Positions 46,452-56,800 of a DNA stretch of 64,000 bases are shown here, in pieces. The notes under the pieces were generated by a model. The model did no database searches. It worked only from the letters and a program-made list of their open reading frames with translations, and was not told where the DNA came from. The position numbers and the translations under genes were made by a program. The stretch is from positions 30,963-94,962 of the forward strand of contig JAJCZM010000009.1 of the NCBI GenBank assembly GCA_029262375.1. The letters are read 5' to 3'. This DNA comes from Deltaproteobacteria bacterium. GTDB taxonomy: Bacteria; Desulfobacterota; Binatia; UBA1149; SPBQ01. Position 1 is the first letter of the stretch. Each line of letters begins with the position of its first letter.

Positions 46452-47732
46452 TCAGGCTCCTGCCTTTCCGGGCGTGAAAGCACACGGCATTCGCTTCACA
46501 CCGTTGATGAAATTCGAGCGCAGGTAGGCGGGCTCACCGGTGATGGTCAGATCCGGCAACCGATTGAAGATCTCGCGGAACATCACGCCGATCTCGCGGC
46601 GAGCGAGATTGGCCCCCAAGCAAAAATGCGGCCCCGGACCGCCGAAGCCCACGTGCTCGTTGGGGCTGCGGCGCACGTCGAACTTGTAGGGCTGGTCGAA
46701 CACGTCCTCATCGCGATTGCCCGACGTATACCAGAGCAAGACCTTGTCGCCGGCCTTCATTGCCTGCCCGCCGATGGAAAGATCTTCGGTGCAGGTACGC
46801 CGCATGAACATCACCGGCGAAGCCCAACGGACTATCTCCTCTACCGCTTTCGGCAGAATCCCCTCGAAGTCGGCTGCCCAGATCGCACGCTGATCGGGGT
46901 AGTCGCAGAGCGCTTTCATTCCGTGAGAGATCGAGTTGCGCGTCGTTTCGTTGCCGGCCGCCACGAGCAAAATGAAAAACGAACACAGTTCCTGATCGGT
47001 AAGCGCGCCGTCGTCCCCACTGGCGTCGATCAGCGCCGACGTCAGATCTTCCGTCGGACGTTTTCGTCGCTCTTCGGCCATCTCCTGCATGAGCGCGGCC
47101 AACTCGGCACCGGCGACCAAGGCCGCCCCGATAAGATCGCCTCCGGGCGCCACGAAATCCGGATCGCCCAGCCCGAGGATGAGGTTGGTCTTCTCCAACA
47201 CCATCGGCGCGTGCACTTCGGGAATGCCCATCATGTCGCAGATGATCTCGAGCGGAAGCGGCGCCGCGATATCGGCCACGAAGTCACACTCGCCCTTTTC
47301 GATGACGCGATCCACGACTCGGCGAGCACGCTCTTGCACGCTCGCTTCGATCCGCGAGAGCGCACGCGGCGTGAACCCTCGCGAGATGATCTTGCGTTGC
47401 CGCGCGTGACGCGGGTCGTCCATGTTGATCATGCCGCCGAAGAACTCGTTGAAGTCTTCGGGTAGATCCGGAATCGCAGTCGCGCCTTTCGACGAACAGA
47501 ACAAATGTGGTTTACGACTCGCTTCGAGAATGTCGGCGTGTTTGGTGAGGTTCCAGTAGCCCGGCCCCACCGGCAGATCGACGCCGGGAAACGCACGCTC
47601 CGCGAAGAAAGGCACCGGTCGCTCGGCACGAAGCGTGGCGAACACGGCTTCGCGCACCGCTTGCGGGGCTGACCAAAGCTCGGGGTCGCTGAGATCGATC
47701 TCGGACAACGCCGTCGATTGCTGAATTTCCAA
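46452..47732 (-). CDS. Cytochrome P450, CYP125/CYP142/CYP124-like
   Basis: 426 residues, soluble bacterial size. The I-helix is FFILLVAAGNETTRNSISHG; the NETTRN version is usual in the CYP125/CYP142/CYP124 group, which oxidise side chains of sterols and branched lipids. The ExxR is in EEIVRWASPVMFMRR, and the haem-thiolate loop is GFGGPGPHFCLGANLARREI. Needs ferredoxin/reductase partners, which are not in the window. Start is ATG 47732 and the downstream GFA gene may be in the same unit. Confidence 0.93.
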   Translation of the reverse strand: MEIQQSTALSEIDLSDPELWSAPQAVREAVFATLRAERPVPFFAERAFPGVDLPVGPGYWNLTKHADILEASRKPHLFCSSKGATAIPDLPEDFNEFFGGMINMDDPRHARQRKIISRGFTPRALSRIEASVQERARRVVDRVIEKGECDFVADIAAPLPLEIICDMMGIPEVHAPMVLEKTNLILGLGDPDFVAPGGDLIGAALVAGAELAALMQEMAEERRKRPTEDLTSALIDASGDDGALTDQELCSFFILLVAAGNETTRNSISHGMKALCDYPDQRAIWAADFEGILPKAVEEIVRWASPVMFMRRTCTEDLSIGGQAMKAGDKVLLWYTSGNRDEDVFDQPYKFDVRRSPNEHVGFGGPGPHFCLGANLARREIGVMFREIFNRLPDLTITGEPAYLRSNFINGVKRMPCAFTPGKAGA

Positions 47733-48056
47733 TGTTTGTTTCCCTCTGGTTAGTCGGTTCGGATATCAGGAAGCCTTCGCTCCCGCATGGCACCAAATTA
47801 CTGCACTCCTTTACGGCGGTGCAAACAGATCGCCCACGAGCATCTTGACCGGCGGACCAACCCGTTAGTGCCCCCGATCGAGCAAAACCCCGCTTGACAC
47901 AGCCGTTTCCAGCGAGCGAGTCTGAACTCGAACTTAGGCCAAGGCCCCGCGCAGCGTCCGATCACAAAGAGCCACGGCGCCGCTGGTGCGGCCGAGCCCG
48001 AGCATCGCATCGATGAAACAGCTACTTGCCAGGGTAGCAAGAGTACGGGGGTTCCA
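47733..48056. other. Divergent intergenic region, nothing recognised
   Basis: 324 bp between the P450 gene and the secreted gene at 48057. A minus-strand open frame covers part of it and reads into the opposite gene, with no family resemblance. Confidence 0.4.
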
Positions 48057-50225
48057 ATGTTTGAGCGACTAGCGGCTGTTCTCTTCACGATCATGATCTC
48101 GATCGCGTTTCTTCCTTCCCAAACATCGGCACAAGTATCCAGCGACGAAGCGAAGTGTCGTGCGTTCATTTCCAAGAGCGTGGGCAAACAGGTCAAGGCC
48201 GCCCAGAAGGCCATCGGCAAATGCCACAAGGATCGCATCAAAGGGAAGATCCTTCCTGCCGTCGACTGCAATACGATCTCGATCGCAGACACCAAGGGCA
48301 AAGTCGCCGGCGCCGAGATGAAGTTCTCGGACAACATCGTGGCGCAGTGCTCGGACACCGGCGGCCCTCTGGGCGACGTGCTCGCGCAGTTTACGACCTG
48401 TCACTCGCCGTCCGAGACTGCCGATGACGGTGGCGCAACCACCGACATCGACGACTTTCTCGAGGTCGCAGCCTGCGTATCTGCAATGGCACGCGCACTG
48501 AGCGAATCGAACGCCCGCCAGATACTCGGGACCCCGGACGCGCTCGCGGTTCAGAACCTCGAGAACCTCACCAAAAACCTTTCCAAATGCCACGCAGAGG
48601 TAGGCAAACGCTACGCGAAGCTGATCGAGACGGCCGCAAAGGTGGGCGCCAAGTGCCAGAAAGCGAGCGACGCGAGCAGCGGGCCACTCGACTACGTATG
48701 CGCCGGACTGGACCCCGATGGCAAAATCCTCAAGACGCTGAACAAGCTCAAGGCCAGTGTCACCAAGCGCTGCGGAAGCCTTTCGCTCCCCGACATGAAC
48801 ACTTTGGACATGTGCGGCGACAGCGCCGACCAGGTGGGTGCCTGTGCCGGCGACAAGATTGCCAGCCTCGTCGGCGACGGCCTGGTGGCGATGTCCTACA
48901 ACCTGGACAGTTGCCCGCGAGGCTTCGACCTGACAATGCGCGCCGCCAACTGCTCATCGATTACCAACACGGAATCCGATCTCGGCACGAACGGCATCGG
49001 TCACGACCGCGGCGGTATCGATGCCACGCTCGCCTCGTTAGAGCTGAGCTGCAACCCCTCGTGCAGCGTCTGCGCAGCCACCCTCGAAGCCGGTAGCAAT
49101 TGCCGCTGCGCGAACGATCCGACCATCATCTGCAACGAGGTCAACGCACTGGATCCCGCTAACTGCGGGGCCGATCTCTGTGAGTGCTACCTAGGGCCCC
49201 CGCAGCCGATCTCAGCGAACGGCACCGGCGCCTGCGTCCTTCAGCGCACGACATCAGTCTCCGGGACGATCGGCGCCGGAAGCGGTCAGGTCGATCTGAA
49301 CGCGCAGCTTCTCGCCGATGTCTATCTTCCCATCGATGCTTTACAGCCCTGCCCGATCTGCGTAGGCGACCCCATATTCAACGACGGCATTGCCGGCGGT
49401 CTATGCGACGGCGGCCCGCGTAACGGCTTGAGCTGCGACACCAACGGCGACACTTGCGACCTCGGCGCCACCAGCCACGACTGCCCGCCCGATCCCGGCT
49501 TCCTTGTCACCGGCAGTGGTGTCGCCATCGAACTGGATCCGCTGACTGACGGTCCGATTGCCAAGACCAAGACACTTACGGGCCTGTTTGGCAGCGCCGT
49601 GGCCTGCGGCACATGCACGCTCGATCCGACGATCGGCTGCTTCTCGGACGTGACCTGTATTCTAGCAGGCGCCGGAACCTGTGACGGCTCGGGGCATTTC
49701 CCGAACGCCTGCTCGCTCCCATTCAACTCGTCATGCGTTCCGGGCGGCGTCGGCCCCGGTGGTGGGCCGGACGATGGTGTGTGCTCACCGGTGGACACCG
49801 ATACGTACTGTGACGGCGTCCTGCTCAGCAACGGTGAGCCGGTACTCACCTGCGCTACCGACGCCGATTGCATCGCACAGAACCCGATTTGTCCGGGTAG
49901 CTTCTGCGGACTATGCACGATCAATAAATCGCGCGAGTGCTTCCTCGACCCCATCGCCGCCATCGGCTCGGCCACCGGCCCCTATCAGGCCGATCTCGCG
50001 TCGATATACTGCCACCCCGGAACGTTCAGCGCGGCGATCAATGCGACCCATGGATATCCAGGACCGGGACGGCTGGTGGGCGACTTCGCACTGACCCCGC
50101 GTTGCGGCGAGTGCGCACTGCTGCCGTCGGACGACTGCTCAGTCGATGCAGACTGCGGAGTGAACGGCCCGTGCGTCTCCAACGCTACGACCTGGAACGC
50201 GCCGATCGGCTCACTGTGCCCCTAG
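48057..50225 (+). CDS. Secreted Cys-rich protein with helical Lys/Cys repeats
   Basis: 722 residues. Signal peptide about 3-25 (LAAVLFTIMISIAFLPSQTS). Residues 30-250 are helical with paired Cys about 25-30 residues apart (AKCRAFISKSVGKQ, AIGKCHKDRIKGK, LSKCHAEVGKRYAKL, VTKRCGSL). A beta-rich part follows with Cys-rich motifs (CGGPRNGLSCDTN-type segments: CDGGPRNGLSCDTNGDTC, CTLDPTIGCFSDVTC, CATDADCIAQNPICPGSFC). The end has DDCSVDADCGVNGPC. No catalytic motif and no dockerin pair. Probably a surface or matrix protein. Confidence 0.75.
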   Translation: MFERLAAVLFTIMISIAFLPSQTSAQVSSDEAKCRAFISKSVGKQVKAAQKAIGKCHKDRIKGKILPAVDCNTISIADTKGKVAGAEMKFSDNIVAQCSDTGGPLGDVLAQFTTCHSPSETADDGGATTDIDDFLEVAACVSAMARALSESNARQILGTPDALAVQNLENLTKNLSKCHAEVGKRYAKLIETAAKVGAKCQKASDASSGPLDYVCAGLDPDGKILKTLNKLKASVTKRCGSLSLPDMNTLDMCGDSADQVGACAGDKIASLVGDGLVAMSYNLDSCPRGFDLTMRAANCSSITNTESDLGTNGIGHDRGGIDATLASLELSCNPSCSVCAATLEAGSNCRCANDPTIICNEVNALDPANCGADLCECYLGPPQPISANGTGACVLQRTTSVSGTIGAGSGQVDLNAQLLADVYLPIDALQPCPICVGDPIFNDGIAGGLCDGGPRNGLSCDTNGDTCDLGATSHDCPPDPGFLVTGSGVAIELDPLTDGPIAKTKTLTGLFGSAVACGTCTLDPTIGCFSDVTCILAGAGTCDGSGHFPNACSLPFNSSCVPGGVGPGGGPDDGVCSPVDTDTYCDGVLLSNGEPVLTCATDADCIAQNPICPGSFCGLCTINKSRECFLDPIAAIGSATGPYQADLASIYCHPGTFSAAINATHGYPGPGRLVGDFALTPRCGECALLPSDDCSVDADCGVNGPCVSNATTWNAPIGSLCP

Positions 50226-50405
50226 AGCCGCGTTGCGTACGCGGATCGTCACGTGAGACACAGACCGCGAGCGATTCGCGTCGCGTGGGACGTCGATGCG
50301 CTGTGCGCGGAGGGAGTCACAGCGGAAACGCGCGCCCGCGAGCGAGACTGAAGACAATGAACCCGCCTCCTTGACCGGCGTGGTGGGCGGTGACAAGACC
50401 ATGCC

Positions 50406-51227
50406 GTGAGCGAAACCGCGCCACAGCAGTGGACCTACTTGGACGCCGGCATGAACGAGCCCGTGCAACTCGCGCTCGGCTCGGCCGGCACCGCGGTCGT
50501 ATACTCGAATCGCTCCCCCGACAAGGAAACGGCCAACGAAGATTCGGTCCTCGTTGCGACCTCGGTAGGCGGCGGTGTGTTGCTGGTCGTCGCCGACGGT
50601 ATGGGAGGGCGGCCCGGCGGCGAGGAAGCGTCGAAGATTCTGATTCGTGAGCTCGCTCGCGCGATGCGCGATGTGGAGCCCGAACGCCTCCGCGCCGCAG
50701 TGCTCGACAGTGCGGAGGCCGCCAACCGCAAACTGCTGGACTCCGGCTCCGGCTCTGCCACAACCTTGGCCGCCGTGGAGATAGGCCGCGGCTCGAAGCG
50801 GCCGACAGCGCGCACTTATCATGTCGGCGACTCGCAGATCTTGATCGTCGGCGGGCGCGGCAGTCGCAAGCTACAGACCATCGCGCATTCGCCGGTCGGC
50901 TTCGGAGTCGAAGCGGGGTTGATCGCCGAGTCGGCGGCGCTGCATCATGACGAGCGCCATCTGGTATCGAATATCGTCGGTGCCGACGACATGAGGATCG
51001 AGGTAGGTAGCGCGCGTCCGCTAGCGGTGCGCGACACGGTCGTCATCGCCAGTGACGGTCTGTTCGACAACCTGAGCGTCGATGAGATCACCGAGCGTGT
51101 TCGCAAGGGGCCGTTGCTCGCGGCGGGGATGCGCCTGATCGATCTTTGTCGACGCCGCATGGCCGGACAGGACGAAACGACACCGTCGAAACCCGACGAT
51201 CTCAGCTTCGTCCTGTACCGACTGTAG
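50406..51227 (+). CDS. PP2C-family serine/threonine protein phosphatase
   Basis: 273 residues from GTG 50406. Metal-binding motifs are complete: KETANEDSVLVAT (first Asp region), VVADGMGGRPGGEEAS, TYHVGDSQILIVGG, VVIASDGLFDNLSVDEI and KPDDLSFVLYRL (last Asp). Dephosphorylates Ser/Thr in proteins, partner of Hanks-type kinases; none is encoded here. No membrane or sensor domain, so cytoplasmic. Confidence 0.92.
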   Translation: MSETAPQQWTYLDAGMNEPVQLALGSAGTAVVYSNRSPDKETANEDSVLVATSVGGGVLLVVADGMGGRPGGEEASKILIRELARAMRDVEPERLRAAVLDSAEAANRKLLDSGSGSATTLAAVEIGRGSKRPTARTYHVGDSQILIVGGRGSRKLQTIAHSPVGFGVEAGLIAESAALHHDERHLVSNIVGADDMRIEVGSARPLAVRDTVVIASDGLFDNLSVDEITERVRKGPLLAAGMRLIDLCRRRMAGQDETTPSKPDDLSFVLYRL

Positions 51228-51257
51228 CCGACATCGGGGTCGAGCGGACCACGATCA

Positions 51258-53600
51258 TCAACAACTCGGACACGAGAGCGGCGCGGGCTGTCCGACCGCG
51301 CGCCGCAGAGTAGCCAGAGCGTCACTCGCGCTCACGGCCCCCGACCCATCCACGTCGCAGCGGCACAGCGGACATTCAAACGTATTGACGGCCGTACGCA
51401 GCACGGCCAAGGCGTCGGAAGCCGTCACGACGTGATCATCGTTGGCGTCGCCGCAGGTCACACTCGGCAACGTTGTCGTGGTCGTGGTCGTGGTAGTCGT
51501 CGATGTAGTTGTCGTCGTCGTTGTACTCGTAGTTGTCGATGTGGTCGTCGTACTCGGCACCGTACTCGTAGTTGTCGATGTGGTCGTCGTGCTCGGCAGC
51601 GTAGTCGTAGTTGTCGATGTAGTTGTCGATGTAGTTGTCGTCGTACTATCGGGCTCGAACTCGCAGGTCATCGAACAGCCATCGCCGCTATTCGAGTTGC
51701 CATCGTCGCACTCCTCACCGGCCTCGACAGCGCCGTTGCCACACTGCGCTTCGCACGAATCGGGAACACCCGTACCGTTTTGATCGAGGCTCGGATCGAG
51801 CAGGATCTCCCTCAGATCGGTGGTCAGGTTCTCGTTGCAGTCGCCGAGCGCTTCCGAATAGACAGCGACGAACGAATCGAAGTCATCCATATCGATCGCG
51901 CTGTCACCGCCGAAGTCCATCATCTCGCAACCAGTATCGAATCCGTCGGTGAAGCAGCCCGCGAAGGCGAAGAAGTCCGCGAGCGTCACCGTGCCGTCGC
52001 CGTCGGCGTCGCCAAGCCGGGACGGCGGATACAGCGTCCATGTGGCGTCGGCTGGTAGCGCAGTCAGCGTCCTGGTCGGCGAACCACCGGGCCAGCTCAC
52101 GTTGACCTGATCCACGAGTACAGCTTCGCCGAGACCTACATGCAGGATCAGATCGTTTTGGCCCAGGTAGCCGTTGCCACCGGCGAGAACCTCGTTGACC
52201 TGCTGCCGGGTGCCGACCTGTGTGACAATCCGGCCGCCCACCGCCGCGGCGTTGTCGCCCAAGCCAACCATGCGGAACTTCGCCCAGTGGCTCTCGTCGT
52301 CGGTGTAGTTGATGAACAACTGGACGTTGGAGTTGAGGTTGTTTGTGAGCAGGTCCATGTCGCCGTCGTCATCGACGTCGGCGATCGCCGAAACGTACGA
52401 CACTCCATTGTTCGCGACGACACCCGCAGCCTCCCCTACTTCGGTGCATGGGAACGTACCGTCGCACACGTACAGCGAGTTCGGCAGAAACTGATTGTTC
52501 ACATACAGGTCGTTCACGCCGTTGTTGTCAAAGTCGTAGAAAATCGTTCCCCACGAGGTGATCCAATGCTCCACGCCCGCGAGCGCCGACGACTCGGTAA
52601 ATGTCGGAGTGTCTGTAGAGTTGAGGTACAGCGGATTGAATCCGTCGTCGTACGCGGCGACGTTCGTCACATACAGATCGGGGCGACCGTTGTTGTCGAA
52701 GTCGGCGCAGGCGATGCCCATCGAGAACAGTGCACCGTCGGCGCCGGATCCAACCGAGGCGTTGACCAGTTGGCCATCGTCATTGCGCCAGAGTTGGTTC
52801 GAACGGAACAGCGGTGGTCGGTGCCCGCGATCATTAGAGAGATACAGATCGACGTCGCCGTCGAGATCGTAGTCGAACCAAACGGCCTCGAAGCCGTTGC
52901 CATGGTCGTCCACGGTCTGGGCTACCGATACGTCTTCGAAGGCGCCGTCGCCGAGGTTACGGTAAAGCTTGTTGTCCTTTTCTTCAGTGCCGGGAAGCTG
53001 ACCGTTGTAGTTGACGAGGTACAGGTCGAGACGCGAGTCGCCATCGAAGTCGCCGAAGGACGCGCCCTGCCCCGGACCGTCGTCATCGACCCCGGCCGTT
53101 GCACTGATATCCGAAAATTGGAAACCGCCATCGTTGTGAACCATCACGTTCGGCAAGCGGAGCTGGGTGAAATACAGCTCGGGCAACCCGTCGCCGTCGA
53201 TGTCGCCGGCCGCAAAACCGGCGGGGTCACCCAAGACCGGAATGCCGCTGGCCTGCGACCGGTCCGTGAAGTTCCCCGTGCCGTCATTCTCGAAGATGCC
53301 GACGTAGCCTCCGACGGCGTCGTCGTCGCCCGCCCCCAGAATGATGACGTCCGGGTCCCCGTCGGCGTCGAGGTCGGCAAACCCCGCGCCGTAACCCAGT
53401 AGTCCGAACGTCTGCGGATACGGTCCCATCTGGTAGATGAGGCCTCGCGCCACTGCCTCGTCTATCGATGGTGTGATGGCGAATGCGGAGGACGATGACA
53501 GCAGCAGCGCGGCGAGAATCACAACTCGCGCAAACAGACGATGCGCCCGCCGGGGGAGCACGTTAAGCAGCTGGCACACTCGTTCCATCATCAACGCCAA
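51258..53600 (-). CDS. Secreted FG-GAP/VCBS (ASPIC/UnbV) protein with C-terminal dockerin-like pair
   Basis: 780 residues. Signal peptide about 24-41 (VVILAALLLSSSSAFA). A seven-bladed integrin-like propeller (45-400) contains calcium loops such as FADLDADGDPDVIILGAG, FGDFDGDSRLDLYLVNY and CADFDNNGRPDLYVTN. It ends with the ASPIC/UnbV segment (LILHVGLGEAVLVDQVNVSW). A first EF-hand pair follows (LGDADGDGTVTLADFFAF; FGGDSAIDMDDFDSFVAVYS). Then come a DUF4215-like repeat (CGNGAVEAGEECDDGN), a long Thr/Ser linker and a C-terminal dockerin-like pair (CGDANDDHVVTASDALAVLR; CDVDGSGAVSASDALATLRR). Likely a surface-displayed calcium-stabilised protein. Confidence 0.85.
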   Translation of the reverse strand: MALMMERVCQLLNVLPRRAHRLFARVVILAALLLSSSSAFAITPSIDEAVARGLIYQMGPYPQTFGLLGYGAGFADLDADGDPDVIILGAGDDDAVGGYVGIFENDGTGNFTDRSQASGIPVLGDPAGFAAGDIDGDGLPELYFTQLRLPNVMVHNDGGFQFSDISATAGVDDDGPGQGASFGDFDGDSRLDLYLVNYNGQLPGTEEKDNKLYRNLGDGAFEDVSVAQTVDDHGNGFEAVWFDYDLDGDVDLYLSNDRGHRPPLFRSNQLWRNDDGQLVNASVGSGADGALFSMGIACADFDNNGRPDLYVTNVAAYDDGFNPLYLNSTDTPTFTESSALAGVEHWITSWGTIFYDFDNNGVNDLYVNNQFLPNSLYVCDGTFPCTEVGEAAGVVANNGVSYVSAIADVDDDGDMDLLTNNLNSNVQLFINYTDDESHWAKFRMVGLGDNAAAVGGRIVTQVGTRQQVNEVLAGGNGYLGQNDLILHVGLGEAVLVDQVNVSWPGGSPTRTLTALPADATWTLYPPSRLGDADGDGTVTLADFFAFAGCFTDGFDTGCEMMDFGGDSAIDMDDFDSFVAVYSEALGDCNENLTTDLREILLDPSLDQNGTGVPDSCEAQCGNGAVEAGEECDDGNSNSGDGCSMTCEFEPDSTTTTTSTTTSTTTTTLPSTTTTSTTTSTVPSTTTTSTTTSTTTTTTTSTTTTTTTTTTLPSVTCGDANDDHVVTASDALAVLRTAVNTFECPLCRCDVDGSGAVSASDALATLRRAVGQPAPLSCPSC

Positions 53601-53804
53601 CTATACGACCGGCCTGGGCAGATCAGAAACGCAATCGCGAAGGGAAATACTTCGCAGTTGTGGCAGAGCGGAGGCTGCGCGTTCGAAATGCCGCACGACA
53701 ACGACCGGAGGCTGAACGGTCGCGCGAAAGGGTGGATGCGGGTTAGAGATGGACGAGCCGTAGTGTTGGAACTGGCGCCCACCACAAGTGGGGGTTCCTT
53801 CGTA

Positions 53805-53831
53805 CGTGGCGCGCCACGGGGGCGCGCCACG
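53805..53831 (-). terminator. Perfect hairpin after the Kunitz-bearing gene
   Basis: CGTGGCGCGCC (53805-53815), loop ACGGG, GGCGCGCCACG (53821-53831): 11 perfect base pairs starting 26 bp after the stop of the gene at 53857. There is no T-run, so it may be a factor-dependent or 3'-end-stabilising hairpin. Confidence 0.5.
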
Positions 53832-53856
53832 ACGAAGAAGTAGCGTTACGACAGGG

Positions 53857-56800
53857 TCACGGACAGATGGTCTGGCATATCGCAGCCGTCGTACCGCCGG
53901 TGGTCTGGCATACCCCACAGTCAGGCTGACAGATGTTGCCTGCGCAGATTTCGAACGCGGCACACATTCCGCAACTGCCGCCGCAACCATCGTCCCCACA
54001 AGTACTCCCGGCACAGGTGGGCTGACACGGTGGCATCGTTGTGGTTGTGGTCGTCGTCGACGTAGTCGTAGTGGTCGTTGTGGATGTCGTCGTAGTCGGC
54101 GGCACCGTTGTGGTGGTCGTCGATGTGGTCGTGGTTGATGTCGTCGGCGGAGGCGTCGTCGTCGATGTCGTCGGCGGAGGCAGCGTGGTCGTCGTCGTCG
54201 ACGAAGTAGTGCTCGTACTGGTCGTCGTCGTTGAGGTTGAGGTTGACGTCGTGCTCGTCGTTGTGGTTGACGTCGTCGTTGGCGCGCAGATCGCGCAGAG
54301 TTCGACCGCTTCTCCAGCGCAAAGGCCATCCCAGCTCACATCGCAGCAGAACGCGTCAATCCCGCAGACGATATCTTCGCACTCAGGATCGTTGCAACCC
54401 GGAGTTCCGTTTCCACCAGCCGAGCAACAGTCGCCGTCGTTGACGTCCGGGCAGACCTGCTGGCACTCTTCTTCAGTCAGGAAGTTGTTTCCGTTGGCGC
54501 CGCAGCCGCCGAAGTTGAACTCGACGCACTTGCCCTGAGCCGCGTCGAATGCCCAGCGCGGGATCACGGCGTCGCAAGGGCCGACCTCGATCGGCTCACT
54601 GCAAGGATCACAGTCAGCGCGTGCGAAGGCGATGTTATCAATCGCCGCCGAACCGTTGAGCGTCACACGCATCTTGTAGACACCCGCGTGGGCAGCCAAC
54701 ATCATGCGCTCGACACTGTTCTCGCCGAGCCCAACGGCGAGAGCCTGAGTCAGGATCTCGCCGTCGCCGGCATTGAGCAGAGTCACCGACGGCGGCGTCT
54801 CATCTTCATCAACGTCGATGAAGTCGAGATAGCTGATGCTCACCGGTGCGATGGCCGAGAAGTCGAAGTCGATCGTCACCGTTTTGTCGTTGCCTTGAGC
54901 ACGCGGCATGTCGACGAGACCGTCGTTCGGGTTGGAATCCGTCAAGTTGCGCGCGACCAGCAAGACGCTGCCGTGCGTCATCTCGTTTTCACCCGGAGCA
55001 CCTGAAGAACCGCCGGCGCCCACGCCCGGGCCCGCGAAGTCCTCGTTCGGGGTTCCGAGCGCGCTTTGCCCAGCGGCACAACCACCGGGGCAGTCCGAAT
55101 TGAAGACTACGGCCGCGTTGGTCGCCATCGGGAACTGCACTAGGTTGGTGCCCTTAACGAGCACCGGACCATTGCCGAGCTCACCGTTGGCCACGCCAAC
55201 GATCGAGCCTCCGACGAAGTCCGAGAAGGTAATGACATCCTCACAGCCTATGTCGAGGCATCGGTCCGCTTCGTCATCGCAGATCTGGTCGGACGGGCAC
55301 GGCGGCTCGCCGGGCAAGCAGCTTCCGGGCGACAACTCGAGCTCGATGTCACCGACGGTCAGCTTCGAGAACGGGCTGCACACCTCCTTGCCATTGCAGA
55401 AGTTCCCGTCGTCGCAGTCGCCCGAGTTGGTGCACTCGGCGCAAACATCAAAGCCCTCATGGCAGACTTCGTCGTCGGCGCAGGCCGCCGGACCGGGCTC
55501 ACAAACGCCGGCATTGCATACTTCCGCTCCGTTGCAGAAGAGGTCGTCGCTGCAATCACCATCGGTGACGCACTCGGCGCACGTGTCGGTAGCTTCGTTG
55601 CAAGTTTCATCATCGGCGCACGGCGGCGCGGTCGGGAAACAGCCGCCGACTTCACAAATCTCTGCGCCGTTGCAAAACAAGCCGTCGTCACACTGGACGT
55701 CCATCGTGCAGTCAACACACTGGCTGCCTGCCTCATCACATACGCTCGTGGGGCACGGCGGCGATCCATGTTCGCAGACACCGGTGGCGGAGCAGGCGTC
55801 CGGGCCGGTGCAGAACAGATCATCAGTGCAGTGCTCATCGCCCGTGCACTCGTCGCATTCAGCGTTCGGCTCGTCGCAGAATGGTGTATCGCCTGAGCAC
55901 GGGTCGGTGCCCGGCTGGCAGAAACCGCCAACGCAGGTTTCCGCGCCGTTGCAGAAGGTCGCGTCGGCGCAGTGGCTCGAATCCGCGCACTCGTCGCAGA
56001 CATCCGCATCCTCGTTGCAGAATCCCGCCGGACATGGAGGCTTCAGTTGTTTGCAGAAACCGTCGGCGCATACGCTTTCACCGGTACAGAACAGACCGTC
56101 GTCCGGGCAGTCCGCGTCTTCGAGACACTGCACGCACTTCCTGGCATCTTCGATGCAGGTCCCACCGTCGCAGGGGTCTTTGCCGGGCACACACTCGCCC
56201 TGGAAGCAGCCTTCCAGGCCGTCGCAGAAGATGCCGTTGTCGCAGTCCTCATGGTCCTTACACGGAGCCGGAGGGATGCAATCGTTGACCGAGAACGCGA
56301 TGTCGTCGATCGCAGCCGAGCCGAACAGCGTCACTCTCAACGTCTTCACACCTTCGTTGAAAGGCATGAAGGTCTGGATGATGCCGTTCTCTTCGCCTGC
56401 AACCGCCTGGTTGGTCGAAGCGACCACGCCGTCACCGGCGTCCAGCATTTCGAACAGCGGCATGGCCTCGCTCCCATCGACATCGATCACCTTGATCGAA
56501 TGAATCGAAACCGGGCCGACCTCGGAGAAGTCGAAGTCGAGCATGACCGTCTTCGAGTTGCCCTGTGGGCGGGGGTTGTCGACCAGTCCGTCGTTCGGAT
56601 TCGTGTCGTGTAGGTTACGCGAGGCGATCAGCATGTTGTTCTGGGGAGTATCGTTCTCGCCGGGCTCGCCGGGTCCTCCGCCAGAACCTACGCCGGGGCC
56701 GGCGAAGGCCGCGTTCGGGGTACCGAGAGAGTCCTGCCCTGAAGCGCATCCGCCGGGGCAGCTCGTATCGTAGATGACGGCGGCGTTCGTGGCGGCCGGG

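Noticed and set aside
51460..51660. Long poly-Val reading frames here, at 54041-54300, 25150 and 4980
   Set aside because: They are the antisense of poly-Thr codons (ACN read as GTN). The poly-Thr strand has signal peptides and flanking domains.
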